Below are positions 40,832 to 50,493 of a stretch of DNA of 64,000 bases, one piece after another. The stretch covers positions 62,001 to 126,000 of the forward strand of contig CANLWB010000011.1 in assembly GCA_947494695.1 (NCBI GenBank), written 5' to 3'. The stretch's first letter is position 1. The number at the start of each line of letters is the position of its first letter. Origin of the DNA: an uncultured Flavobacteriaceae bacterium (lineage in GTDB: Bacteria; Bacteroidota; Bacteroidia; Flavobacteriales; Flavobacteriaceae). Position numbers and translations under genes: made by a program. The notes beneath the pieces are model-generated. The model made no database searches, was not told the DNA's origin, and was given only the letters and a program-made list of their open reading frames with translations.

Positions 40832-41626
40832 ATGACTTACCAAGGGGTTCTAACTAAAATGGAAACGGAGTATGCTAGTCCGATTCAGTATTACTTAGTG
40901 TTTGAGAACGATTTTTTAAATATGAATCAGTTGCTTAACAAGCATATAACCATTCAATTTGTAAAATATCAATGTTTGAATTGTGGTTTAGATAAACCTA
41001 TTTATAGACAAGGGTTTGATAAACAGTGTTTTTACAAAGTCCCTCAGGCAGCCGATTGGATTATGCGTCCCGAGTTAAGTAAGGCGCATCTTGATCAGGA
41101 GGACAGGGATTTGGAATTTGAGAAAAAAGCACAGTTGCAACCTCATATCGTATACTTGGCAAACTCCAGTAATGTAAAAGTAGGTGTGACCAGAAAAAGC
41201 CAGGTGCCAACCCGTTGGATAGATCAGGGAGCGCATGAAGCTATAGAAATTGTTGAGGTTCCAAACCGGTATTTGGCTGGGATTACAGAGGTCGCATTAA
41301 AGGATCATGTCGCAGATAAAACCAATTGGCGAAAAATGCTTAAAAATGATATTGAAGATGAAAATCTAACCGAATGGCGTGATCGTTTAAAGCCATTTGT
41401 TCCTGCCGAGGTTATTGATTATTTTATAGAAACTAATGGTGAAACGAGTTTAGAATTTCCAGTTCAAAAATATCCCGAAAAACCGAAAAGTTTAAATATT
41501 GTTAAACAACAGGAGTATTCAGGTAAATTAGCTGGTATAAAAGGACAGTATCTTATATTTGAGGATGAGACTGTTTTTAATATTCGTGCTAACGAAGGCC
41601 TTGTCGTGAATATCTCGATTAATTAG
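40832..41626 (+). CDS. DUF2797 domain-containing protein
   Basis: CLNCGLDKPIYRQGFDKQCF...VYLANSSNVKVGVTRKSQVPTRWIDQGA motifs. Confidence 0.85.
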   Translation: MTYQGVLTKMETEYASPIQYYLVFENDFLNMNQLLNKHITIQFVKYQCLNCGLDKPIYRQGFDKQCFYKVPQAADWIMRPELSKAHLDQEDRDLEFEKKAQLQPHIVYLANSSNVKVGVTRKSQVPTRWIDQGAHEAIEIVEVPNRYLAGITEVALKDHVADKTNWRKMLKNDIEDENLTEWRDRLKPFVPAEVIDYFIETNGETSLEFPVQKYPEKPKSLNIVKQQEYSGKLAGIKGQYLIFEDETVFNIRANEGLVVNISIN

Positions 41627-41710
41627 AGGACGTTCTGAATGATACCTTTTTTACTTGGTTTTTAACATAGAAAACTCATGTTAGTTAGTAGATTCCTGCT
41701 TGCTTGGGAA

Positions 41711-42331
41711 TTATGCAACATACAATTTCATAGCCTGTACGAAAGCGATAATTATCAATAAAACTCCTGTAATTTTATTAATGATATTTGATATGTTTTG
41801 AATCCTGGATTTAATTAATAAGCTAAATCTACTGTAACTGTATAGGGTAAGTAATTTTCCAATGTATACACCAGAAAAAAACAGAAATAATACCGAAAGC
41901 GACGACTGTAAGGATAGCATGATGTCGTTCTTATTCAAAAAACCAAAGGCAATCACCCAATAAATTAAAACGGGAGGGTTTACAATGCCAAGAAAAAAGC
42001 CTGTTATATATTTAGATTGTATTATTTTTTTCTTTTTAGGTTTTTCAGATTGTTTTTTCAAGAATAGATAAACTCCTACTGCTAGCAAAAGCAAGGCCAT
42101 TAGCAGTTGTACCCAGGAATGATCATTAAAAAAATTTCTAACTGTTATATTGTAATGTAGTGCGTAATACGATAACATAACCTCAGCCATACCTGCTGTT
42201 ATAGCAATTTTAAAAGCCTTTTTTGCATTTTGCCTTAGCGTGGTATTAATCACAGCAATATTAGAAGCCCCTAATGGTAACGCCCCAAGAATAGTGGTTA
42301 ATATACCTATAAGTAAATACATTACAATCAT
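41711..42331 (-). CDS. LysE family transporter
   Basis: About six TM segments; LGALPLGASNIAVINTTLRQNAKKAFKIAITAGMAEVMLSYYAL. Confidence 0.85.
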   Translation of the reverse strand: MIVMYLLIGILTTILGALPLGASNIAVINTTLRQNAKKAFKIAITAGMAEVMLSYYALHYNITVRNFFNDHSWVQLLMALLLLAVGVYLFLKKQSEKPKKKKIIQSKYITGFFLGIVNPPVLIYWVIAFGFLNKNDIMLSLQSSLSVLFLFFSGVYIGKLLTLYSYSRFSLLIKSRIQNISNIINKITGVLLIIIAFVQAMKLYVA

Positions 42332-42387
42332 AAAGCTTTGGTAGGTATAGTGTATTAAAGCTTACAAGTTTTTCCGTTAAATCAAAA

Positions 42388-42421
42388 AAGCTGCAAAACC
42401 GAATTATCGTGCTTGCAGCTT
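42388..42421. terminator. Stem-loop, likely terminator
   Basis: AAGCTGCAA...TTGCAGCTT with A-rich 5' and T-containing 3' flanks. Confidence 0.6.
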
Positions 42422-42474
42422 AATCGAATAGAATTTCTTAGAGCTTTGTCTCGAGGATCGTTCTAAGAAACTCT

Positions 42475-45147
42475 TTATTTTGATTTTTTCTTTTTGCCAA
42501 ATAAGCCTCCAAGTGCATTTTTAACGGCATCTTCCGTTGTGTTGGTCTTTGCAGAATCTGTTTTGGTTTTGTTACCTTTTAACATGTCGCCTAGAACGTC
42601 TTTTACACTATTGTTTTGCTCTTTTTTAAGAGAATCACTTTTAGATTTATTACCTCCAATAACACCACTAAGCAAATCAGAGACCTTTCCCTTTCCTTTA
42701 TTAAGCAACTTTTGTTTTTCAATTTCAATAAGTTGATTAGTAAGGGTTTTAACGCCACTGGCTAAATCGGTTTTAACAGAGGGGTTTGTATAACTTCCTC
42801 CAATATTAGCAGTGACAGGAACATTAATGTTTTTGGCATCTTTGCTATCAATTTTTCTAATTAACTGATTAACTTCACTGCCCAAATATTTTGCAGGGAC
42901 ATTAAAAACAGCACTATATTCCAGATTTTTATCGAAACCATGTGAGCCTGAAACATCAATAGTAATATCTTCGTACGTAAGCTGAAATGGTTTTACACTA
43001 ACCTTTCCATTTGCAAAGTCTAGTTTTGTTTTAAGGTCTTTTAGGCTCAGTTTATTAAAATCAATAAAATCCATAGAACCTTCCAGCTTGTTAAATAATT
43101 CACTTCTATTCGCATCGACTTTTGTAGCTAATAATTCCGTTAATCCACTTCCTGAGAGTGTACTAAGTTTTGGAAGTAACTCTTCGTCCAAATTACCAGA
43201 TAAGTTCAAATCCGTATTAAGCTTTCCCTGAAGCAACTTTGCTATGGGGGCCAGGTTTCTTAAAAATTCAATATTCTTAAACGACTGCGGAATATCGAAA
43301 CTATCTATGCCCATGTTAAAATTAAAGGTTGGGGTTTCTCCTTTGGTAGAAACATCTCCCGAAACTGCCAGAGTTCCATCGAAAATATGCGATGTTAAAT
43401 CTTTAAGTGTCACTTTTTGATCCTTAATAAAAAGCGTTCCCTTGACATCCTTTAAATTAAAATGGTCGTACACTACTGTTTTTGCATTGGCATTAACAGT
43501 ACAATCTAAAAAAGCAGGTATTTTTAGTGATTCGGTGTCTTGAGTAATGTCCTTGTCTTCCGAAATGGATTCTTCCTCAGACATAAAATCGTTGACTTTT
43601 AAAAATGTAGAATTTAAGTTGAAATTACCTTGAAGTGTATTATCACTTAACAAAAAGCCCATGATGTTTTTTATGGTTCCTGTAGCATTTAAGTCACTAC
43701 TACCTGTTCTGGCTTTAAAGGAGTTAAGTGATATCGTTTTAGGGTTAAAAGTCATATTGGCTTCAGAAATATGAATAGGATTCATAAGGTCTTCTGAAGA
43801 AAACACAAAATCATTAATGCTTACCGCTCCTGTATTTTTTATACGTTCTAAAGCATTGGTTTCGATGGCTTTCATATCGAAAGACGTATTGATACTTCCT
43901 TTTAAAACACCGGTTAATGTCTGTTCCATATCAACCGGATAGGCTTTGGTTATATTAGCCAAATTTAAAACACCTGAAACATTGGCATTTACCAACATAT
44001 TTTTTGTAATGTTTTTTAAAGAGGCAGACGATTTAAATACATCTTCGTCAATTTTAAAATTAAGCGCTTTAATATCGATGTAAGTGTCATCTATGTTCCC
44101 GGTTGTATTTTTTATGGTTGTATTAATGGTTATATTTTCAATACCTTTTGGTAAATCGGGGTATTTAAAAGATCCATTATGAGAAACAATACTAATGTCT
44201 AATGTTGGGATGGTTTTTTCAGAATGAATTCCTTTAACAATACCTTTAACTGTAAAATCACCGGTAGTTTTAACATTAGCAATACTCTTGGTATATGCTT
44301 CTGGAATTAAGGCCAAAAAGCTTTTAAAGGATGTTTCAGGGTTTTCAAAATCGATATCTATTTCCTGACCTTCTTCGAGTAATTTTACATAACCATGAAA
44401 TTCAAGAGGTAGATCGTTTATTGAGGCTTTGTTGTCTTTAAAGGTATATATACTTTGTTCTAAATCCAGTCCGATTATAGCATCCAATTTAATATGATTG
44501 TTGTTTAGATAGTTGGTGCTATCCATAGTAAAACTAATGTTGGCAGATGTTTTTGTGTCCAATTCCGATGTTTCAGCAGAAAAAATTCCTTGTCCTTCAT
44601 GATTAAGTTCAGAAATATAAATGGCCATGTTTGCAGCTTCATCAATATACGCCAAAGAACTGTTATTGATCCTGTAATTTTCTATATCAAAAGAAAAATT
44701 ACCAGATTCTGTATCGGTATCTGCTACCGGTTTGTTTTCATCACTTTTAGCAATATCAAAATTGGTATTCCCGAACTTATCGGTCTTGAGTGTTACCAGG
44801 GTTTCATCTACAGCAATCGAATTAACTACGATAGGTTCATCGCCCGAAGTTTTAAACAATTCCTTTATTGACATGGACAAAGCAATGTTTTTAGAGGTAA
44901 TGAGAGTTTCTCCTTTAAACGGTTCGAAATTCGTTATTACCAAGTCTGTTACGGAAACATGTGCTTTTGGGAAACTTTTAAAAAAACTTAAGCTTACGTC
45001 GCTAAATTCAACTTGGGCATTTAAATTTTCGTTTATGGTGCGTTTCACCATATCTTTTATCTGCGATTTAAACGCAAATGGAAGGGCTATTAATAGAATG
45101 ATAATAACGAGCATAACAATGCCCACTATCTTTAGGGTTTTTTTCAT
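42475..45147 (-). CDS. AsmA-like family protein
   Basis: N-terminal TM, VEFSDVSLSFFKSFPKAHVSVTDLVI, long beta-rich repeats, C-terminal AsmA-like region. Confidence 0.9.
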   Translation of the reverse strand: MKKTLKIVGIVMLVIIILLIALPFAFKSQIKDMVKRTINENLNAQVEFSDVSLSFFKSFPKAHVSVTDLVITNFEPFKGETLITSKNIALSMSIKELFKTSGDEPIVVNSIAVDETLVTLKTDKFGNTNFDIAKSDENKPVADTDTESGNFSFDIENYRINNSSLAYIDEAANMAIYISELNHEGQGIFSAETSELDTKTSANISFTMDSTNYLNNNHIKLDAIIGLDLEQSIYTFKDNKASINDLPLEFHGYVKLLEEGQEIDIDFENPETSFKSFLALIPEAYTKSIANVKTTGDFTVKGIVKGIHSEKTIPTLDISIVSHNGSFKYPDLPKGIENITINTTIKNTTGNIDDTYIDIKALNFKIDEDVFKSSASLKNITKNMLVNANVSGVLNLANITKAYPVDMEQTLTGVLKGSINTSFDMKAIETNALERIKNTGAVSINDFVFSSEDLMNPIHISEANMTFNPKTISLNSFKARTGSSDLNATGTIKNIMGFLLSDNTLQGNFNLNSTFLKVNDFMSEEESISEDKDITQDTESLKIPAFLDCTVNANAKTVVYDHFNLKDVKGTLFIKDQKVTLKDLTSHIFDGTLAVSGDVSTKGETPTFNFNMGIDSFDIPQSFKNIEFLRNLAPIAKLLQGKLNTDLNLSGNLDEELLPKLSTLSGSGLTELLATKVDANRSELFNKLEGSMDFIDFNKLSLKDLKTKLDFANGKVSVKPFQLTYEDITIDVSGSHGFDKNLEYSAVFNVPAKYLGSEVNQLIRKIDSKDAKNINVPVTANIGGSYTNPSVKTDLASGVKTLTNQLIEIEKQKLLNKGKGKVSDLLSGVIGGNKSKSDSLKKEQNNSVKDVLGDMLKGNKTKTDSAKTNTTEDAVKNALGGLFGKKKKSK

Positions 45148-45266
45148 AGTGTAGGTTTTTTGCTATTTAATTCTTATCAGAATTTTATTTTATAGGGTGT
45201 TACGAATTAGCACAGTGAATATACGTAAAAATGGCATTATAGGAATAAAACTAATTTTAATAAATG

Positions 45267-45980
45267 TTAATTTTTAAAAAGAAGATCGATTTCTTCGTTA
45301 ACTTTTAGGTTAAAACGTTTTCTAAACAGATAAACACCTAAATACAATAATGGCGTATCCAGAATGGCTACAAAAACTTTAAATAGAAATCCGCTTACCA
45401 ATAACCCCTTAAAGTTAGACCAATCAATAATGCCAAAAGAGCACAAGAGGAAGACAATTGTAAATGTATCGACAAATTGCGAGAACCAGGTTGAGAAATT
45501 ATTACGTAACCAAAGATGCTTTCCTTTGGTAAGTCGTTTCCAGAAATGATAAATTTGAATGTCCACAAACTGAGCAAACAGGTAGGTAAGCATGCTTGAA
45601 AATACAGCAATGATGGAATTCCCAAAAACGGTACCAAACATATCGTCTTTTACATAAGACCATGAGGTAGCCGGAACGATATCTGCCACCAAAATAATTA
45701 AAAGAGAAAAAAGAGAAGCAAAAATTCCGGTAACAACGACATCATTGGCGCGCTTTTTGCCATAAATCTCACTAATTAAATCCGTAATTAAAAAAGTGAT
45801 GGGATATGGTAATATACCAACAGAGATTTCAAAAAGCTTGCTGCCAAAGATTTCAATATCGAAAGGGTACCAGTAGAAAAATTTTTGAAAAATAAGGTTA
45901 GATACAACCAGAGAGGTTATAAATAGAGCCCCCAAAAGAATGTAAATACGTTGGGCAGCTAGTTTGTCTTTTAAATTCAT
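45267..45980 (-). CDS. Queuosine precursor transporter (YhhQ/DUF165 family)
   Basis: Multi-TM; PITFLITDLISEIYGKKRANDVV and FAQFVDIQIYHFWKRLTKGKHLWLRNNFST. Confidence 0.93.
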   Translation of the reverse strand: MNLKDKLAAQRIYILLGALFITSLVVSNLIFQKFFYWYPFDIEIFGSKLFEISVGILPYPITFLITDLISEIYGKKRANDVVVTGIFASLFSLLIILVADIVPATSWSYVKDDMFGTVFGNSIIAVFSSMLTYLFAQFVDIQIYHFWKRLTKGKHLWLRNNFSTWFSQFVDTFTIVFLLCSFGIIDWSNFKGLLVSGFLFKVFVAILDTPLLYLGVYLFRKRFNLKVNEEIDLLFKN

Positions 45981-46256
45981 CGTTGTAGTTTGTGAGTAAT
46001 AACACGTTAAACTGTTCGAATGTAACGAAACAGGTTTTAATATATAAACATAGTAAATTTATGTCTTTATAAATAAAATCCACACATACTTAAAGGATAG
46101 ACATTATAGATTTAAATTCTGTTATGTGAAAAAACCTAACAACCGGGGATAATTTGTGAATAAATATCACCTTATAAATATAAAGGATTAAAAATTGTTT
46201 TAGTTAATTTGCGCATGACACATCGTTATGTGTAAGTAGAAGTGCGTTAATGACTT

Positions 46257-47387
46257 ATGAATCTACAAGAAACATTTCATATAGCTTTAGGAAGTAATAA
46301 AGGAGATCGGTTTAAGAACTTACAGGATGCTATTGACCAAATACATGTTAAGGCAGGTAATGTAAAATTAATCTCCAGAATATACAAGTCTCCTGCATTT
46401 GGGTTTGAAGGTGAGGAGTTTTTTAATGCGTGTTTGATTTTAGAGAGTTATTTGACTCCCCAGGAATTATTAAAAACACTATTGGCTATTGAGTCGGATA
46501 TGGGGCGCGTGCGATCTCATTCTGATGGTTATGAATCACGTGTTATAGATTTAGATATTATTTTTGCCGGAGATATGGTGTTAAATACTGAAGTACTGCA
46601 TGTCCCACATCCGGAAATGGAAAAACGACGATTTGTGTTGTTACCGCTTAACGATATTGCTTCTAAAATAAAACATCCACAACTAAATAAGGAGGTGTCG
46701 TTGTTATTGAAAGAATGTAGAGACGATAGTATTCTGGAGCCTATTAATATTTGGTTGAAGAATCCAAGGAAAGCCTTTAATTTTTCAAAGTATAATTACT
46801 TGGCTATCGAGGGTAATATAGGTGCTGGAAAAACCAGTTTGGCTAATAAAATTGCCAACGATTTTAATGCCAAGCTGATCTTAGAACAATTTGCTGACAA
46901 TCCGTTTCTGCCGAAATTCTATAACGATGCGTCTCGTTACGCTTTTCCTTTAGAGATGTCCTTTTTAGCTGAGCGTTATCAGCAAATTTCTGATGACCTC
47001 GCGCAACTCGATCTCTTTAAAGATTTTATTGTAAGTGATTATGATGTCTTTAAATCACTTATTTTTTCGAAAATTACGTTACAGGAAGACGAGTTTAAAT
47101 TGTACAGAAAGTTGTTTTACTTAATGTATAAAGATATAGCCAAACCCGACTTGTATGTGTATTTGTATCAAAATACCGAAAGATTACTTGAAAACATAAA
47201 AAAGAGAGGACGCGATTTTGAACAGAATATTGATAGTAATTACCTTGAAAAAATTAATACCGGATATTTGGATTTTTTAAAATCACAATCTGATTTTAAT
47301 GTGAAAATTATTGATGTTTCTGATAAAGATTTTATCGAACACAGACAGGATTACCTATGGCTTTTAGGTGAGATTTGTGCGGAGTAA
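46257..47387 (+). CDS. Bifunctional HPPK (FolK)-deoxynucleoside kinase fusion
   Basis: N-terminal HPPK (ALGSNKGDRFKNLQDAI...ESRVIDLDIIFAGD...VPHPEMEKRRFVLLPL), then a dNK (YLAIEGNIGAGKTSLANKIANDF). Confidence 0.95.
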   Translation: MNLQETFHIALGSNKGDRFKNLQDAIDQIHVKAGNVKLISRIYKSPAFGFEGEEFFNACLILESYLTPQELLKTLLAIESDMGRVRSHSDGYESRVIDLDIIFAGDMVLNTEVLHVPHPEMEKRRFVLLPLNDIASKIKHPQLNKEVSLLLKECRDDSILEPINIWLKNPRKAFNFSKYNYLAIEGNIGAGKTSLANKIANDFNAKLILEQFADNPFLPKFYNDASRYAFPLEMSFLAERYQQISDDLAQLDLFKDFIVSDYDVFKSLIFSKITLQEDEFKLYRKLFYLMYKDIAKPDLYVYLYQNTERLLENIKKRGRDFEQNIDSNYLEKINTGYLDFLKSQSDFNVKIIDVSDKDFIEHRQDYLWLLGEICAE

Positions 47388-47436
47388 TTTTAATTTAAGG
47401 ACTATCAATTAAGATTAAAAGTCGTTTTAATACATT

Positions 47437-47700
47437 TTAGTGATGGTTAACAAAATCTTTGGTACGTAAAATATATAGACCGAAGTAATCTTTCGACGCT
47501 CTATTCTTTTTTTGACCAGATTTAACAAAAATCAAGTCTTTTTCGGAGTCTTCAATTATTGGGTAGTACAAACTAATCCCTGTATCCATGTTTTTTGATT
47601 TTTTTTCAAAAACCTCTAATTTAAAAGGGAAGGCTATTGATCTAGATTTTAATATAATAAAGCCCGTTCCATACCATTCTGGGTATCCATGGTTTACCAT
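47437..47700 (-). CDS. Hypothetical protein, possibly the 3' part of a frameshifted gene
   Basis: 87-aa ORF; an adjacent frame upstream looks protein-like, see findings. Confidence 0.3.
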   Translation of the reverse strand: MVNHGYPEWYGTGFIILKSRSIAFPFKLEVFEKKSKNMDTGISLYYPIIEDSEKDLIFVKSGQKKNRASKDYFGLYILRTKDFVNHH

Positions 47701-47868
47701 GCTGAATAAAGAACGCTTATAGCGTGATTTTTTTCAAATGCCTTAACCTCAACAGTGCATTTTTTGTCTGGAGAAGCGTACTGACCTCCGTTTAAAGTGG
47801 TAAACCGTTTTTTAAACTATCTGCCTAAAATTTATTTAGATATAACATCTTCATTTTTCATGATGTCC

Positions 47869-48243
47869 CTATTTTGATTGGAACAATGCTATTCTATTTC
47901 CCTCGCTATCTTCAAACTCTGCTACCAGTCCAATTCCAATGTTTTTTTTAGGGTACAAAATTTGTCCTCCCTTTGCAGTAGCCAGTTCTAATATGGTATC
48001 AATGTTTTCTGCACCAAAGTAAATAACGACACCGTCATTTGTTGGTTTATATATGTCTCCCTTTGCCAGGGCACCTGAAATTCCTGAATTTTCATCTGAA
48101 AATGGAAACAATGCCATGTCGTTATTGTCAATATTTTCTTTTTCGAAGTCAAACTTGAAAACTTCTTTATAAAATTTTATTGCTCTTTCGATGTCGTTGA
48201 CCGGAATTTCAAAATAAACGACTGGGTTTGATTTTTTTATCAT
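47869..48243 (-). CDS. VOC (glyoxalase/bleomycin resistance) family protein
   Basis: VVYFEIPVNDIERAIKFYKEVFKF and FEDSEGNRIALFQ. Confidence 0.95.
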   Translation of the reverse strand: MIKKSNPVVYFEIPVNDIERAIKFYKEVFKFDFEKENIDNNDMALFPFSDENSGISGALAKGDIYKPTNDGVVIYFGAENIDTILELATAKGGQILYPKKNIGIGLVAEFEDSEGNRIALFQSK

Positions 48244-48546
48244 GTGGTATTTTCTAGGTGCTTAGTTGTTGTTGAATAGTTATCGTGGGAACTAAATAAT
48301 TGAATTGAAAGTACATCAATTACAATTATCAACATGTTAATAATTTACTTCTTTGCTGCTTATCGAATTTGAGTTATCTTAAAATTATGGCTAGCAATAA
48401 TACAAAAGATATGCTCCTCTTATATTCCGTGTGCATAAATTTACTACTGCAAATTTACAGGATATCTCCTTAGATAAACTGCCTTGAATTCGGTGAATTT
48501 TACTTGTAATACCTTAAATTTTCTCACAATGTTCCGGCTATCTTGT

Positions 48547-48990
48547 TTACATACCTAATAAAGGTAAGTGTTTTACCTTGTGATAGGTGAGTGTAGCAGT
48601 AATACAGCTTTTTAAAGCAGCTTTAGGTAGATCCTCATCAAGTTGAAGAATGATGGCACGTTTGCCTTCAAATTTAAGCGTGTTTTTGTAGACTAATCTA
48701 AAAGTTTCAACCAATCGGCTGGTGCATTGGAAGTACAAAGCATATTGATTTGGAGTTTTTGCTTTCCAGTCGATTCTCAAAGTACTGCCTTTTTTAGTTA
48801 GGTAGCTAGGTTCTCCCCATTTTAGAGTTTCTTCCAGAAGAACAATATCTTCTATGTTATTAGCAGTTTCTATAATTAACTCCCGCAAGGCTATCATTTG
48901 CTTTTTAACCGAATTAGGATACTTATCGTAAACCAGCTTGACTTCGGGGGTTGTTCTTATTTCCATATGTTCAGTCGTTGTTGAATTCAA
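48547..48990 (-). CDS. DUF1801 domain-containing protein
   Basis: ALRELIIETANNIEDIVLLEETLKWGEPSYLTKKGSTLRIDWK. Confidence 0.85.
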   Translation of the reverse strand: MNSTTTEHMEIRTTPEVKLVYDKYPNSVKKQMIALRELIIETANNIEDIVLLEETLKWGEPSYLTKKGSTLRIDWKAKTPNQYALYFQCTSRLVETFRLVYKNTLKFEGKRAIILQLDEDLPKAALKSCITATLTYHKVKHLPLLGM

Positions 48991-49047
48991 AATTATACTA
49001 AATTATGAATTTACAGCTGAATGTTGTACATCCAGGACTATTTAAAA

Positions 49048-49133
49048 ATTGTCATTAAGAGCGACTTATAAAAGTCCAAATAATTAAAATTACTTGATCA
49101 ACGGGCAGATGTCGAAGTACTCAAAATGACAAT
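49048..49133. repeat. 86-bp element bounded by 9-bp inverted repeats
   Basis: ATTGTCATT at 49048-49056 and AATGACAAT at 49125-49133. Confidence 0.5.
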
Positions 49134-49163
49134 ATTTAAACGTTTTATAACCTTATGTAAATC

Positions 49164-50468
49164 TTATTTTCCTGTTGTAAAAGTTTTATTTTCTTGAGTT
49201 ATTCGTTCGCGTTGCTCCTTCGATAATCCATATTTAAAATAGAGATCGTTAGGATAAAGTAAATTGGATTTTTTCATGCTTGGATCGTTAGTTTTTTGAC
49301 TTAAGTCGCAATCAAAACGCCCCAGTTTTGTATACATCTTATCCCAGTTATTGCCAGCATTAATAAAATGAGATAATCCCCAGGTGATCCCATCGGCATT
49401 TTTAGAATCGGTAAAGGCATCAGGAGAAAACGGGCCGCCAGCAACGGGAAGCATTTTACCAACCGATGCAATTTCGAAGTTTACCCAATCTTTGGCATAT
49501 TGTATGGTATAATGTTCAATACCATCGGTGGTTACGATGGCTGCAACCCCTTCTTTGAAAGGGAATAATATGGTTTCGTGACCAGAATTCATTACAGGGT
49601 TTAATGGGTGCTTAATATAGGGGCCGTTTGGAGACTCTGCTATAGCAACGCCCCAGCCATCCCAGTGTTTTCTGTTGGCATCTCTACTGTCCATTCCAGA
49701 TTTATAATACACATATATTTTTCCATTATGTACTAAAGGGTAGGGATCGTGGATAACACGGTGATCCCACTCGTCCTCTGCTCCAAAATCAATAACAACT
49801 TTGTTAAGTGGTATCCAGGGGCCATCTGGAGAATCGGCATAAGACATAGCTACAGGGCATTTGTCGGTTGCACCACCGCTAGACGGTTTGCCGCTGGGTG
49901 CACTAAATGCCTGGTAATATAGATAGTATTTGTCTTTCCATTTTAGAACATCAGTGGTAGACACAGAGCGCCAACCTGGATTTGGTTTTTCGGGCCTGGG
50001 AATAGCAACACCCTGTTCTTTCCACGTGAATCCATCGGTGCTGGTTGCGTACCAAATATCACATAAATCCCAATCCGCAGAAGGGATGGTGTCATTACAT
50101 TTAGCGTAGCCCATAGGTTTTGTAGGTGTATTTCGGTAAGTATACCAAACATAGTATTTTCCATTTTCGAAAACTATTTTTGAAGGGTCTCTACGCGTAA
50201 TCGTACCATCTCCATTGTTATAATTAAAACCTTCCAGTTCTGTATATCTAAAATTTGAGTACAGTTCATTATCCAAAAAACGAGGCGCTTCGTAATGCTC
50301 AAAACTACGTTTCATCGCACTGCTTAGCTCTCTATTAGGATCTAAGTCTTTAATAAATAAAGGAAAAGCTTTTTCTGATTGCTTTTTTGTTTGTTTTGCG
50401 GGTGCTTTTTCCTCATGCTGACATGAAAGAAGTAATATGCTAATAATTAAAGTTAGTAGTATTCTCAT
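49164..50468 (-). CDS. Five-bladed beta-propeller glycoside hydrolase lipoprotein (GH117-like, alternatively GH43-like)
   Basis: Lipobox SILLLSC; RDPSKIVFENGKYYVWYTYR, DIWYATSTDGFTWKEQGVAIPRP, GHETILFPFKEGVAAIVTTDGIEHYTIQYAKDWVNFEI. Next to a GH2 gene. Confidence 0.7.
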   Translation of the reverse strand: MRILLTLIISILLLSCQHEEKAPAKQTKKQSEKAFPLFIKDLDPNRELSSAMKRSFEHYEAPRFLDNELYSNFRYTELEGFNYNNGDGTITRRDPSKIVFENGKYYVWYTYRNTPTKPMGYAKCNDTIPSADWDLCDIWYATSTDGFTWKEQGVAIPRPEKPNPGWRSVSTTDVLKWKDKYYLYYQAFSAPSGKPSSGGATDKCPVAMSYADSPDGPWIPLNKVVIDFGAEDEWDHRVIHDPYPLVHNGKIYVYYKSGMDSRDANRKHWDGWGVAIAESPNGPYIKHPLNPVMNSGHETILFPFKEGVAAIVTTDGIEHYTIQYAKDWVNFEIASVGKMLPVAGGPFSPDAFTDSKNADGITWGLSHFINAGNNWDKMYTKLGRFDCDLSQKTNDPSMKKSNLLYPNDLYFKYGLSKEQRERITQENKTFTTGK

Positions 50469-50493
50469 ATTTAGTTAATATTAATTAAGGGAA

